The notes beneath the pieces are model-generated. The model worked only from the letters and a program-made list of their open reading frames with translations, did not search any database and was not told where the DNA came from. A DNA stretch of 64,000 bases from Fibrobacterota bacterium (GTDB taxonomy: Bacteria; Fibrobacterota; Chitinivibrionia; Chitinivibrionales; Chitinispirillaceae), in contig JAEYNR010000049.1 in the NCBI GenBank assembly GCA_023412475.1, forward strand, positions 1 through 64,000, written 5' to 3'. This document shows positions 25,593 to 36,107 of this stretch, piece by piece (position 1 is the first letter of the stretch; each line of letters starts with the position of its first letter). The translations under genes and the position numbers were made by a program.

Positions 25593-26782
25593 CGCTTCAT
25601 CTGTTCCTGCAACATTATTGTGTAATTAAAACCCAGCATATCGATTTTTGCTCGAAGCCTGTTGCTGAAACGGTCAACCTCATCAATATCCCGGCTTTTT
25701 ACATCCTGCCATAATTTTTTAAGCGTCCTAACATTCAAAATCTCATTAGTCGAAACCTCAAAATGAAGCTTATCACTTTCAGAGATTCTATTGTGAGCAT
25801 CCTCAATCATCTTCTGAATCTCAGAGTAAATGTTCTGGTCAAACCTCTGCCTTAGAAGCTTAACATTCATCGAAAGCTGTTCATAAAAAAATCTGCTGTT
25901 AAAGATGTAATGCCGGCTGTTTTTATATACACTACTGTCATAATAATACTCTCCTATGACCCTTCCTCTGGTTGTCTTAACAACAGATTTGGGGTAAGGT
26001 GGAGCCAGAGGTATAATTTCTTGAATAACAGCTCCTGATGATGCCGCAGTTGATTGCCCGGTATCACCTTTGGAAATCTCTGATTGCTGTAGCACCGGTG
26101 CAGACTGACTTTGCTCGGGTAAGTTATGAGGTTCCTGTTTTTTATCAACCTCATCCTGTGGTTTAATCTGTTCAATGACGCTGTGATAATCCTGGTTTGA
26201 AGCGTTATCATCTTCCTTCAGTGCGTCTTGCTGATCCTTATCCTGTTGAGAAAGAATTATCTCATAAAGTCCGTTAACAATCTCATTTTCATTGGAATTA
26301 AGCTCTTGTTTAAGCTGCTGTTCGATAAGAGACAACTCCTGCTCTTTAACTTTAAGCTTCTCAAGCTTGGAACTCAACTCACGTAGCTCACTGTTGCACT
26401 CAATAATCTGTTGTTTTATGGAAGCGAACTCCTCATCTCTTTTGCGTTTCTCCTCCAAAAGATCTCTGGAATCCCGACTGACTTTTTTAATGTGCTCCTC
26501 TTTAGTACGCAGTATATCCATCTTATCCTGATAAAAACTAATAAGCAGATCTATTGTGCAATTAGACTCAGTTACCAGATTTTTCTTCAGACTCCAAAGT
26601 TGTTCGAGTGCAATCTTTGCATTTTCCTTTTCACCTGAAAGCAACTTTTCTGCAATATCACACATATTCTCAGACACATTGGCCGCCTTGGCATCCAGAA
26701 GAATTGTATAAAAACGGTTTGCATCTACCGAACTGTTTTCCATTCCAAAAATGGATTCAGGGATCCGTTCAATTCTTCTCAT
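25577..26782 (-). CDS. coiled-coil protein of unknown function
   Basis: A 401-residue soluble protein that I do not recognise. Residues about 90-185 form a long charged coiled coil (RTKEEHIKKVSRDSRDLLEEK, SSKLEKLKVKEQELSLIEQQ). Residues about 190-260 are a low-complexity Gln/Ser/Asp linker, and the last 130 residues are a helical domain after RGRVIGEYYYDSSVYKN. There is no signal peptide or membrane helix. A good Shine-Dalgarno (AAAGGA, 8 nt) supports the start. It is translationally linked to the membrane AraC-type gene, so it may be a cytoplasmic partner of that signalling unit. Confidence 0.7.
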   Translation of the reverse strand: MRRIERIPESIFGMENSSVDANRFYTILLDAKAANVSENMCDIAEKLLSGEKENAKIALEQLWSLKKNLVTESNCTIDLLISFYQDKMDILRTKEEHIKKVSRDSRDLLEEKRKRDEEFASIKQQIIECNSELRELSSKLEKLKVKEQELSLIEQQLKQELNSNENEIVNGLYEIILSQQDKDQQDALKEDDNASNQDYHSVIEQIKPQDEVDKKQEPHNLPEQSQSAPVLQQSEISKGDTGQSTAASSGAVIQEIIPLAPPYPKSVVKTTRGRVIGEYYYDSSVYKNSRHYIFNSRFFYEQLSMNVKLLRQRFDQNIYSEIQKMIEDAHNRISESDKLHFEVSTNEILNVRTLKKLWQDVKSRDIDEVDRFSNRLRAKIDMLGFNYTIMLQEQMKRCTEN

Positions 26783-26958
26783 TTTAATGTCCTTTCAAAC
26801 GGTAATACTGTACTTGATAAGATACCTTCCGTACAATACCCGACTCATTATTAATTAAAACCAAAATCAGACGGTTTTTAGTTAAAATAAATTAACCAAC
26901 ACATCAATAGTAATCTTTTTCTCTAACTTTGTCAACACCATTGAGTATTTCGTAATTT

Positions 26959-28440
26959 TTATTGAGGAGCAAGTGATTCAAAAATCTGTTTCAGATGACT
27001 ATATTGATTGAGCTCTTCCATATTAGTAAAACCATTTTCCAGCGCTTTTATAAGAAACCGTTCAGCACGAATCCGATTTCCCCTGAATGCCTCAATAACA
27101 GCCAACACAAACCAACTGTCAAAGTAATCGGGATCTTCTTTTATATGAAGCTGAACTAACTGCTTTACCTTTCTTTCTTCCTTTTTGGCAAGCAGTGCAC
27201 GCCATAGAATGCTCTTGGATGTGCTGTCGGATTCGGCCATCTTCTCTATATGAGCTATTGCAGTGTCAAAATCATTATTGTGCAAAGCGTAACGGGCCAA
27301 ACCCTTGCGAATCTGATCTGTAAGTTCAGACTTATCTGAGAGATGCTTATAAATAGCGTCAACTTTCCCGGAATTATCTTTTTTTCGCTGATAAATCAAA
27401 AGTCTCTGAAGATCCAAAGCATCTCCTTTACGGCCCAGTCTGTCCGCTTGCGTAAGTATTTCATCGGCTTTTTCAATCTGATTATGCTCAAAGAGTATCT
27501 CTATGCTCTGAGCCAGAGTCTGTTCATCGAGCCTGGGAAGAACTGCCAGAGTCGCACGAATAAAAGTATTCAAATCCCCCTTAGCCAAAGAGAGATGGCG
27601 CAGCCCCATCCAACCAGAAAGCATCTGCGGGGCCAGCTTTACTGCTTTGAGATAACATTTTTTAGCTTCATCATATTTTTTCTGCTTTAAATAAAGATTT
27701 CCCAGGTTTACCCTGACCGAAAAATCCGCCTTGTTCAATTCGATAGCACGAAGATAGCATTGTTCCGCTTTTTCATTCTTTCCACTTCTCTCACAAGCGT
27801 AACCCATATTTTTTAAAGCAGATGAGAAATCTTCCTGATACTTCAAAGCCCTCTCAAATGCCGCCCTGGCTCCCTCATAATCCTCCTGCGCAAGAAGCAC
27901 ATTTCCCAGATTGTACCAGGCATCAGTAAAATCCGGGCGCGCCTGAACCGCATGCTCAAAATAGGCACGGGCCTTTAAAAGTTCACCTTTGCACGAATAA
28001 TGATTGCCCATATTCACCAGTGCCCCGGGATTATCCGGCTCTATAAAAAGAACTTTTGCAAATGCCTCTCCCGCTTTCTCCATCTCCGATAATTGTACCA
28101 GCACAATACCAAGATTGTTCCACCCCTCAATCCTGCCAGGCTTCAAGCTTGTGAGTTTCAAAAATGCCCGCTCTGCTTCCTTCAGATCGTTCTTTCTGAA
28201 GCAGGTATTACCATACTCCAGCACTAAAGTATAGTTCTGCCCATCTTTTTCCATCGCTTCAATGGCAATATCTGTCGCTTCGTTATACCACCCCTGATCT
28301 GACAAATACTGGATCAGTCGAATTGTATTATCAATATCCTGCGGGTCGGCTTTATATGCCAATCGAAGCTTTTCCAGCACCGGATCGCTATTTTCTTTTA
28401 TTTCCATAATTGAACTAAAACTATTTTCTGCCATAATCAT
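26959..28440 (-). CDS. TPR-repeat protein
   Basis: 493 residues made largely of tetratricopeptide repeats. At least seven consecutive 34-residue units are visible from about residue 25 to 290 (GNTCFRKNDLKEAERAFLKL, GNVLLAQEDYEGARAAFERAL, GNLYLKQKKYDEAKKCYLKAV), followed by more diverged helical repeats to the C-terminus. No signal peptide or catalytic domain is seen. It is a protein-interaction scaffold of unknown partner. A second in-frame ATG at 28434 could also be used. It lies 176 bp upstream of the coiled-coil gene on the same strand. Confidence 0.85.
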   Translation of the reverse strand: MIMAENSFSSIMEIKENSDPVLEKLRLAYKADPQDIDNTIRLIQYLSDQGWYNEATDIAIEAMEKDGQNYTLVLEYGNTCFRKNDLKEAERAFLKLTSLKPGRIEGWNNLGIVLVQLSEMEKAGEAFAKVLFIEPDNPGALVNMGNHYSCKGELLKARAYFEHAVQARPDFTDAWYNLGNVLLAQEDYEGARAAFERALKYQEDFSSALKNMGYACERSGKNEKAEQCYLRAIELNKADFSVRVNLGNLYLKQKKYDEAKKCYLKAVKLAPQMLSGWMGLRHLSLAKGDLNTFIRATLAVLPRLDEQTLAQSIEILFEHNQIEKADEILTQADRLGRKGDALDLQRLLIYQRKKDNSGKVDAIYKHLSDKSELTDQIRKGLARYALHNNDFDTAIAHIEKMAESDSTSKSILWRALLAKKEERKVKQLVQLHIKEDPDYFDSWFVLAVIEAFRGNRIRAERFLIKALENGFTNMEELNQYSHLKQIFESLAPQ

Positions 28441-28658
28441 TTAAAAAGTTTTCCCCTGCAACTGACAAAACAAGCTCTTTAATAAGGCTATCGGCGAATC
28501 TTAAATTGTAATTTACAATCAATTATAAGCATAAGGTATGAGTAGTAATTGTGCAAGAGGGTATTTAAAACCTAAATCGGGCAGGCTTATCTTATCCTAA
28601 AACCTAAGCACGAAATTCGAAAAAGAACAATGAGAGGGGAAGCCTGCTGCCCGCACAC

Positions 28659-28690
28659 AAAAAAGGAGGCTTCAACTCTGAAACCTCCCT
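28659..28690 (-). terminator. Rho-independent terminator of glnN
   Basis: On the minus strand a GGAGGTTTCAG...GAAGCCTCC stem with a short loop is followed by TTTTTT. It starts about 28 bp after the glnN stop codon. Confidence 0.85.
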
Positions 28691-28717
28691 TAATCACCTC
28701 ATCTCACTATCAAGAGT

Positions 28718-30913
28718 TTAGCTGATAAAAAGCATCTCTCTGTATTTTGGTAACACCCACATCGAATCTGGCATCACACTCTCCAGAGCATCCACATGCC
28801 TGCGGACATGAAGCAAGTGCGGTTTGAGCTCTGAATAATACATTGCCGCCTTTGTTTCCAGATCAAGCGATTCAGCCTTTTTCAATAGCACTTCCATCTG
28901 CTTCAGATTCTTTCTGATGTAGAAAATATCGGCAGTAAGACCAGCCAGTAGCTCTTTCCGATCATCAATGGCCTCGTCAACTACCTCTATGATCTTGGAA
29001 TCTACAAGATCCTTGAGAATCTCTAGACCTCCCGCTATTTCGGTCTGATATTCAATTGCAGCAGGTATAACCTGAGTCTTAACCATCTCTGAGAGAGCTT
29101 TCGCTTCAATAGCTATTACCTTTTCGTAGATTTCAAGCCAGATATTATATCGGGCATGAAGTTCGACTTTTGAAAAAACTCCATGGCGTTCAAACAAATC
29201 AATAGTCTTTGGTTTTACAAATGCTTTAAGGGCCTCTGGAGTCGATGCCCCATTAGGAAGTCCACGTTTCTCTGCTTCCCTAACCCACTCCTCAGAATAG
29301 TTATTTCCCTCAAAAAGAATCGCCTTGGACTCCTTAACTATACCGGAGAGAACCTTGAGAACCGCTCCCTTGAAATCAGATGTACTGGCAGATTCTGCTT
29401 TTATCCTCTCTACCACTATCAACAAAGAATCGGCCACTGCAGTATTTACAACTGCAATAGGAGTGGAAATATTCATCGAGCTTCCAACAGCTCTGAATTC
29501 AAACTTTGCCCCGGTAAATGCAAATGGGGACGTACGATTACGGTCTGTGCTATCTTTAAGAAACCTGGGAAGCAACTTTACACCAAGATCGATAAGTGCC
29601 TGACGATGACCTTTCTCTATTTTTCCGTTTTCCAGCATTGTGATAATCTTGCTTAACTGTTCACCAAGAAAAACACTCACTATTGCCGGAGGCGCTTCGT
29701 TGGCTCCAAGACGATGCTCATTACCTGCAGAGGCAATAGAGGCAAGAAGCAGATCTGCATGAGTGTAAACAGCATGAATAACTGCTGCAAGTATTGTCAG
29801 AAACTGTAGATTCTCCTCTGGTGTATCCCCAGGATTAAGAAGATTGTTTCCCTTATCATCCGATATTGACCAGTTCACATGCTTTCCGCTTCCATTTACA
29901 CCGGCAAAGGGTTTCTCATGAAGCAGGCAGACCAAGCGGTGACGATGTGCAACTCTTTTCATGATATCCATAAGAAGCTGGTTGTGATCGGCTGCCAGGT
30001 TAGCCTTTTCAAAAATCGGGGCAAACTCAAACTGATGCGGAGCAACCTCGTTGTGGCGGGTAGTTACCGGAATGCCAAGCTTGTATGCTTCTTCTGCAAC
30101 ATCATGCATATAATTGAGTACACGGTCTTTAATCGACCCGAAATACTGATCTTCAAGCTGCTGCCCCTTTGGAGAACTAGATCCTATCAATGTGCGGTTG
30201 GCCAGAAGAAGATCATTTCTCATCCGGTAATATGCTTCATCTATGAGAAAATACTCCTGCTCCGGCCCACAGGTTGAGTAGACCTGTTTTACATCTGTAT
30301 TCCCGAAAAGTTTTAAAAGCTCCATAACTGCCTTGGAAACAGCCACATCACTTCTAAGAAGCGGAAGCTTCTTATCTAGTGCCTCACCATTATATGAAAT
30401 GAAAATTGTGGGTATGCACAAAGTCTTGCCTTTATCTACCTCTTTTATAAATGCCGGTGATGAGGGGTCCCACGCTGTGTATCCTCTTGCCTCAAATGTA
30501 GCCCGAATCCCGCCGGAGGGAAATGACGACGCATCAGGTTCCCCCTGGATCAGTTTGCTTCCAGTAAACTTTTCCATCACTATTCCAGTGCTGCCTATAC
30601 ATATAAATGAGTCGTGCTTCTCTGCTGTTAAGCCAGTCATGGGATGAAACCAGTGGGTATAGGAACAGGCACCTTTCGAAATCGCCCACTCTTTCATGCT
30701 GTGAGCAATCTCATCAGCCTCAACCATACTTATCACTTCACCCTCTTCCTGCCACTTTTTAAATGCCTTGAAGGTCTTCTCTGAAAGCATCTTCTGCATT
30801 ACCATTTCGCTGAAAGTGTTCTCACCAAAATAGGTGGATACTTTTTTAGGCAGATCTACTTTTCCAACCACAATAGGTTCAATCATCTGAGTTATTTCAT
30901 TTCGACTGCTCAT
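28718..30913 (-). CDS. glnN: glutamine synthetase type III
   Basis: GSIII makes glutamine from glutamate, ammonia and ATP as a large dodecamer. The 731-residue length and sequence fit GlnN rather than the 470-residue GlnA. Seen are the GSIII N-terminal domain (FGENTFSEMVMQKML), the GAxSYTHWFHPMTG segment, the ATP-site loop GVNGSGKHVNWS, NRTSPFAFTGAKFEFRAVGSS in the glutamate/ATP region and a helical C-terminal extension (LKPHLLHVRRHVDALE). Key metal and ATP residues appear intact. GSIII is common in Bacteroidetes, Fibrobacter and some cyanobacteria. It is divergent from gltBD across 667 bp, which makes a compact GS-GOGAT locus. Confidence 0.97.
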   Translation of the reverse strand: MSSRNEITQMIEPIVVGKVDLPKKVSTYFGENTFSEMVMQKMLSEKTFKAFKKWQEEGEVISMVEADEIAHSMKEWAISKGACSYTHWFHPMTGLTAEKHDSFICIGSTGIVMEKFTGSKLIQGEPDASSFPSGGIRATFEARGYTAWDPSSPAFIKEVDKGKTLCIPTIFISYNGEALDKKLPLLRSDVAVSKAVMELLKLFGNTDVKQVYSTCGPEQEYFLIDEAYYRMRNDLLLANRTLIGSSSPKGQQLEDQYFGSIKDRVLNYMHDVAEEAYKLGIPVTTRHNEVAPHQFEFAPIFEKANLAADHNQLLMDIMKRVAHRHRLVCLLHEKPFAGVNGSGKHVNWSISDDKGNNLLNPGDTPEENLQFLTILAAVIHAVYTHADLLLASIASAGNEHRLGANEAPPAIVSVFLGEQLSKIITMLENGKIEKGHRQALIDLGVKLLPRFLKDSTDRNRTSPFAFTGAKFEFRAVGSSMNISTPIAVVNTAVADSLLIVVERIKAESASTSDFKGAVLKVLSGIVKESKAILFEGNNYSEEWVREAEKRGLPNGASTPEALKAFVKPKTIDLFERHGVFSKVELHARYNIWLEIYEKVIAIEAKALSEMVKTQVIPAAIEYQTEIAGGLEILKDLVDSKIIEVVDEAIDDRKELLAGLTADIFYIRKNLKQMEVLLKKAESLDLETKAAMYYSELKPHLLHVRRHVDALESVMPDSMWVLPKYREMLFIS

Positions 30914-31580
30914 AGAAACCTTTCTGAATTATCTCCTGATTTTATAATATTAAGCTTTCTTTTTCCCCATACTACATCTTGGAACCAACTTAAAAAAATA
31001 GATTACGATCATATCCAAAAACCCCTCTTACTTCTTTTGTTGGCAGTATTATGCAATTTCAGTGCCAGCACATACCCCGAAAATTGCCCAATTTTGCACA
31101 TTTTTGACTATTATGCTTCTGCTATTCACCCTCTCGGGTACATTTTTGTTCCAAAGCCGTTCTTTTTAGCACACATTTGTACTATCGAACCCGCTTTTAA
31201 AACTCATGAGATCTTTTTTAATAATCAGCCAAAACTTCGATTAAACCAATCCAGACCACATTTGATAAACATAAACCCAAAGTTTATTAAACTGGAACGA
31301 TAGTAGCTTAGTTTTTTTGCAGTTTCGTATTTCGAAAAGAATCCTGTTCTCTTGAGACAGGCTAAACTATAGAAAGCATCTTGTTACAAAATGATTGTTT
31401 ATCCTCTATTTTTTTTTGCCAGTCTGACTGTACAAATTACATTCAGTTTCCTGGCATTTCATCTTCTGATTTGATTCTTCACCTAAAAAGTAGACTGCCT
31501 TCTAAACAGAATCGCAAAAATTTACTGATTTTTTTAACGACAAAAAATTAATCACTTTATATCTCGAGGTTTAAATAGTA
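30914..31580. other. divergent regulatory gap between glnN and gltB
   Basis: This 667-bp AT-rich gap holds the promoters of both ammonium-assimilation units. A short open frame (31037-31303, 88 codons) has no support as a gene. TTGGCAGTATTATGCAAT near 31039-31056 resembles a sigma-54 promoter but has 9 rather than 10 nt between GG and GC. AT-rich runs dominate the rest. No riboswitch or terminator was recognised. Confidence 0.5.
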
Positions 31581-34500
31581 ATGAAAAAACAGGGGCTCTA
31601 TGATCCGCTCTACGAGCATGACAGTTGCGGTGTAGGTTTCGTGGTAAACATCTTTGGCCAACCTAGCCATCAGATCGTGACCGATGGAATCACTATTTTA
31701 AAAAATCTAGCTCACAGAGGGGCCTTGGGCGGTGATTTAAAAACCGGTGATGGTGCCGGAATGCTGATACAGATCCCGCATGCTTTTTTTGTGAAAGTAT
31801 GCTCCAGATCTGGAATCACTCTTCCCCAAGAAGGCTTCTATGGCGTAGCTATGCTTTATTTACCACAGGATCGCATAAAACGCAGTGCTTCCATAAAACT
31901 GATTGAAGAAACGATCTCCGAAGAAGGTGGGTCAGTTCTTGGATGGCGTGATGTCCCGGTCTGTGCGCAGTGTCTGGGAGACATGGCTGCCTCATCTATG
32001 CCATTTATCAGCCAGATCTTTGTCTCATTTGATTCACTTTGCGGGCCAGCCCTCGAAAGGAAACTATACATAACACGCAAATGCATGGAAAAAAAAGCTC
32101 AATTAAACAATTTTACTCTTGAGGAATTCTATATATGTTCTTTCAGCAGTAAAACAATCGTGTATAAGGGGATGTTTGTTGCCCCTCAGTTCGAATATTT
32201 CTATCCTGATTTGACCAATACCGACATGCAAAGCGCAATGGCTCTGGTTCACCAACGCTATAGTACAAATACTTTCCCCTCTTGGCCATTGTCTCAACCT
32301 TTCCGTTACCTTGCCCATAACGGTGAAATTAACACTCTCAGAGGAAATGTCAATAAGATGACTGCCAGAGAAAAAACTCTCTTTTCTCCTCTTTTTGCAG
32401 ATGAAATCTCCAAATTATTCCCTGTCATTAATCCTAAAATGAGTGATTCCGCGATATTTGACAATGTCTTTGAGCTGATTGCCACTACCGGACGCACCAT
32501 AGAGCACACCATGGCCATGATGATCCCGGAAGCTTTCGGGGCAAAATACTATATCAGTGAAGACAAACGGGCTTTTTATGAATATCACACATCAATTATG
32601 GAACCGTGGGATGGACCGGCTGCCATAGCTTTTACCGATGGGGTAAAGATTGGAGCTACCCTAGACCGTAATGGCCTTCGTCCGGCCCGCTACCTTATAA
32701 CTAAAAATGGTAAAGTAATCATGGCTTCAGAGACCGGTGTTTTGGACATCGCCCCTGAAGATGTCCTGCAAAAGGGACGACTGGCACCAGGAAAAATGCT
32801 TCTGGTCGACACTGCAAAAAGCCGGATACTCTATGATAACGAGATCAAATCTTCCATATCACGTAGTAAACCATACCGCAGATGGTTGCAAAATAACCGT
32901 ATCGAACTTAAAGGACTTTTCCAGGTACCAGGACCGGTAAGCTTCGATCAGGAATCACTCTCAAAACGAAAATGGATCTTCGGATACACCATGGAAGATA
33001 TCAAAACTGTGCTTTTCTGCATGGCCGAAAATGCACAGGAACCGGTTCACTCCATGGGAAATGACGCTGCTCTTGCAGTGCTATCCGAAAAACCACAACT
33101 GCTCTTCAATTATTTCAAACAGCTCTTTGCTCAGGTCACCAATCCACCAATTGATCCTTATCGAGAAAGTCTGGTGATGTCTCTTATGAGTCTTGTCGGC
33201 AAAGAAGGAAACCTGTTAGATGAAACACCTGAGCATTGTCATCAGCTAAAACTCCCTCACCCGGTACTTTCCAATGATGACATGCTTAAATTAAGAAGCC
33301 TTGATCTAGAAGACTATCGCGCTTGCGTTCTACCAAGTACTTTCAACGTTAATCAAGGCATACAAGGGGTTGAACCTGCAATAGAAAATCTTTGTAAAGA
33401 GGCTGAAAAGAAAGTAGACGAGGGATATTCATTAATCATTCTTTCTGATCGCAATGTCAGCGAAACCCAGGTCCCAATCCCCTCTCTTCTGGCAACTTCT
33501 GCAGTACACAACTATCTTATCCGGGCTCAGAAACGTCAACGCATCGGCCTGGTTATCGAAACAGGTGAAGCACGTGATGTGATGCACTTTGCCACACTGA
33601 TAAGCTACGGGGCCAGCGCAATCAACCCCTATATGGCATTCGAGATTCTGGCTGAACTAAAAGAGCAGAGCAAATTAAACATCCACCTGGAAATGATTAT
33701 TGAACACTACATAACTGCCATTAAAAAAGGACTCCTTAAAATAATGTCCAAAATGGGTGTCTCAACCATTCGAAGCTACCGTGGAGCTCAGTTGATGGAA
33801 GCCGTGGGGCTGGACCAGGAATTTGTAAATAAATACTTCCCTGGAACTTCATCCCGTATCGGTGGTGTCGGCATCAAGGATATTGCCAGCGAAACTCTTC
33901 AGCGGCATCATAGTGCCTTCAATAAAGATCTCACAGAGCTGCAAACTCTGGATTCGGGAGGTAACATCCATTTTCGCAGCAATTCCGAAAAACACCTCTA
34001 CAGCCCTGAAGCAATCACACTTGTTCACCGTGCGATTCGTCAAAATGACTACACTACTTATAAGCAATATGCCTCTAAAATAAACGATATAAGCACCAAC
34101 CTATGTACTCTGCGTGGCCTTTTCTCTCTCAAGCAACAGACACCAATTCCACTAGAGAAAGTGGAACCGGTGCAAAACATTGTCAGAAGATTCGTAAGCT
34201 CAGCCATGTCCTTTGGCTCCATAAGTAAAGAAGCACATGAAACCATTGCCATCGCGATGAATCGACTTGGTGCATCAAGCAATTCAGGTGAAGGTGGTGA
34301 AGACGAAGATCGCTATACTCCTCTTCCAAATGGAGACTCAAAAAAAAGCATGATCAAGCAGGTCGCCTCAGCACGATTCGGGGTCACAAGCTATTACCTG
34401 ATTAACTCCGGTGAACTCCAGATAAAAATGGCCCAGGGGGCAAAGCCCGGTGAAGGAGGCCAACTCTCAGGACTCAAAGTGGATAGTATCATCGCAAAGG

Positions 34501-36107
34501 TACGACACTCCACACCCGGTGTCACCCTTATCTCACCTCCACCACACCACGATATCTACTCCATTGAAGATCTGGCACAACTGATTTTCGATCTAAAAAA
34601 CGCCAATCCCCTGGCCAGAATCTCTGTCAAACTGGTTGCAGAAGTCGGGGTAGGTACTGTTGCAGCAGGAGTTGCCAAAGGAAAGGCTGACATGATACTT
34701 ATCAGCGGTCATGATGGAGGAACCGGTAACTCTCCGATCTCCTCTATTAAACATGCCGGAATCCCCTGGGAAATAGGTCTTGCAGAGACTCAGCAGACAC
34801 TTGTAATGAACCGGCTCAGAGACCGGATCAGAGTTCAGACCGATGGTCAGATGAGAACCGGAAGAGATGTAGTAATCGCAGCTTTACTTGGCGCGGAGGA
34901 ATACGGCTTTGGAACCGCTTCTCTGGTTGCTATGGGATGTATTATGATGAGAAAATGCCATCTCAATACATGTCCGGTGGGTGTAGCCACTCAGGATCCC
35001 CAACTTCGGGAAAAATTTATGGGTAAACCTGAACATCTCGTCAATTTTATGACCTTCGTGGCTCAGGACGTACGTGAAATTATGGCTTCTCTGGGTTTTC
35101 GCACCATGGATGAAATGATCGGAAGAGTTGACATGATTGAAATTAACCAAGCCGTTGATCATTATAAAGCAAAGGGACTGGATTTCTCCAGATTACTGAT
35201 GATGCCAGAACCGCATCCTGGCTGCACTCTTCGATGCACCTCTTCACAACAGCATGATTTCTCCCTGAGTATCGACCATAAACTCATCAATGATGCAAAA
35301 GATGCCCTGGAAAACCAGATCCCGGTAAAACTTAATATGCCCCTTAAAAACTTCAACCGAACAGTCGGTACATCTCTCTCCAGTGAAGTCTCCAGACGCT
35401 ATGGTGCAAAAGGCCTTCCTGCTGATACCATATCAGTGAAGTTCACTGGATCTGCAGGGCAAAGTTATGCCGCATTCCTGGCACCGGGAATAACCTTCGA
35501 GCTTGAAGGAGATGCAAACGATTACTTCGGAAAAGGCCTTTCGGGTGGCAAACTTATCATCTATCCACCCAAAAGTGCCACATATCGCGCTGAAAACAAC
35601 ATCATCACCGGAAACGTTAACCTTTTTGGAGCCACCAGCGGCAAAGCCTTCATTAACGGTATGGCTGGAGAACGTTTCGCAGTACGCAACAGCGGAGCAA
35701 GTGCAGTGGTAGAAGGAGTCGGTGATCATGGTTGCGAATATATGACCGGTGGTGTAGTAGTCTGCATCGGGCGTACAGGAGCAAATTTTGGTGCCGGCAT
35801 GAGCGGAGGTATCGCATTTATCCTCGATGAAGATCAGCTCTTTGACACAAAGTGCAATCTGGAAATGGTTGACATCGAACCAGTAGCTGACCCTTTGGAT
35901 GTGAAACTCCTGTTCTCCCTGATTAGCGATCATGTCAAATACACCGGAAGTGAACATGCAACCAGAATTATCCGAGACTGGGTCGAAATGCTCCCGTTGT
36001 TTGTCAAAGTAATGCCCATAGATTACCGTTGTGCCTTAGAACGGATGAGAAAAGAAGAATCAAAAGAAACAGAAAGTGTATCATTGACTGAGGAGGTTTA
36101 TAGATAA
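31581..36107 (+). CDS. gltB: glutamate synthase large subunit
   Basis: GltB makes two glutamates from glutamine and 2-oxoglutarate. The 1508 residues contain, in order, the class II amidotransferase domain beginning at the processed cysteine (YEHDSCGVGF; the preceding residues are the usual propeptide), the central domain, the FMN-binding synthase domain (SSNSGEGGEDEDRY, KPGEGGQLSG, SGHDGGTGNSP), the 3Fe-4S cluster cysteines in CIMMRKCHLNTCPVG near residue 1120, and the C-terminal glycine-rich beta-helix (GDANDYFGKGLSGGKL). It is co-transcribed with gltD through a TAATG overlap. Confidence 0.98.
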   Translation: MKKQGLYDPLYEHDSCGVGFVVNIFGQPSHQIVTDGITILKNLAHRGALGGDLKTGDGAGMLIQIPHAFFVKVCSRSGITLPQEGFYGVAMLYLPQDRIKRSASIKLIEETISEEGGSVLGWRDVPVCAQCLGDMAASSMPFISQIFVSFDSLCGPALERKLYITRKCMEKKAQLNNFTLEEFYICSFSSKTIVYKGMFVAPQFEYFYPDLTNTDMQSAMALVHQRYSTNTFPSWPLSQPFRYLAHNGEINTLRGNVNKMTAREKTLFSPLFADEISKLFPVINPKMSDSAIFDNVFELIATTGRTIEHTMAMMIPEAFGAKYYISEDKRAFYEYHTSIMEPWDGPAAIAFTDGVKIGATLDRNGLRPARYLITKNGKVIMASETGVLDIAPEDVLQKGRLAPGKMLLVDTAKSRILYDNEIKSSISRSKPYRRWLQNNRIELKGLFQVPGPVSFDQESLSKRKWIFGYTMEDIKTVLFCMAENAQEPVHSMGNDAALAVLSEKPQLLFNYFKQLFAQVTNPPIDPYRESLVMSLMSLVGKEGNLLDETPEHCHQLKLPHPVLSNDDMLKLRSLDLEDYRACVLPSTFNVNQGIQGVEPAIENLCKEAEKKVDEGYSLIILSDRNVSETQVPIPSLLATSAVHNYLIRAQKRQRIGLVIETGEARDVMHFATLISYGASAINPYMAFEILAELKEQSKLNIHLEMIIEHYITAIKKGLLKIMSKMGVSTIRSYRGAQLMEAVGLDQEFVNKYFPGTSSRIGGVGIKDIASETLQRHHSAFNKDLTELQTLDSGGNIHFRSNSEKHLYSPEAITLVHRAIRQNDYTTYKQYASKINDISTNLCTLRGLFSLKQQTPIPLEKVEPVQNIVRRFVSSAMSFGSISKEAHETIAIAMNRLGASSNSGEGGEDEDRYTPLPNGDSKKSMIKQVASARFGVTSYYLINSGELQIKMAQGAKPGEGGQLSGLKVDSIIAKVRHSTPGVTLISPPPHHDIYSIEDLAQLIFDLKNANPLARISVKLVAEVGVGTVAAGVAKGKADMILISGHDGGTGNSPISSIKHAGIPWEIGLAETQQTLVMNRLRDRIRVQTDGQMRTGRDVVIAALLGAEEYGFGTASLVAMGCIMMRKCHLNTCPVGVATQDPQLREKFMGKPEHLVNFMTFVAQDVREIMASLGFRTMDEMIGRVDMIEINQAVDHYKAKGLDFSRLLMMPEPHPGCTLRCTSSQQHDFSLSIDHKLINDAKDALENQIPVKLNMPLKNFNRTVGTSLSSEVSRRYGAKGLPADTISVKFTGSAGQSYAAFLAPGITFELEGDANDYFGKGLSGGKLIIYPPKSATYRAENNIITGNVNLFGATSGKAFINGMAGERFAVRNSGASAVVEGVGDHGCEYMTGGVVVCIGRTGANFGAGMSGGIAFILDEDQLFDTKCNLEMVDIEPVADPLDVKLLFSLISDHVKYTGSEHATRIIRDWVEMLPLFVKVMPIDYRCALERMRKEESKETESVSLTEEVYR

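Noticed and set aside
29183..30647. Several plus-strand frames opposite glnN
   Set aside because: Antisense shadows of a strongly conserved coding region, with no independent support.
31039..31056. Sigma-54-like promoter TTGGCAGTATTATGCA between glnN and gltB
   Set aside because: The GG-GC spacing is 9 nt instead of the strict 10, and it is over 500 bp from gltB.
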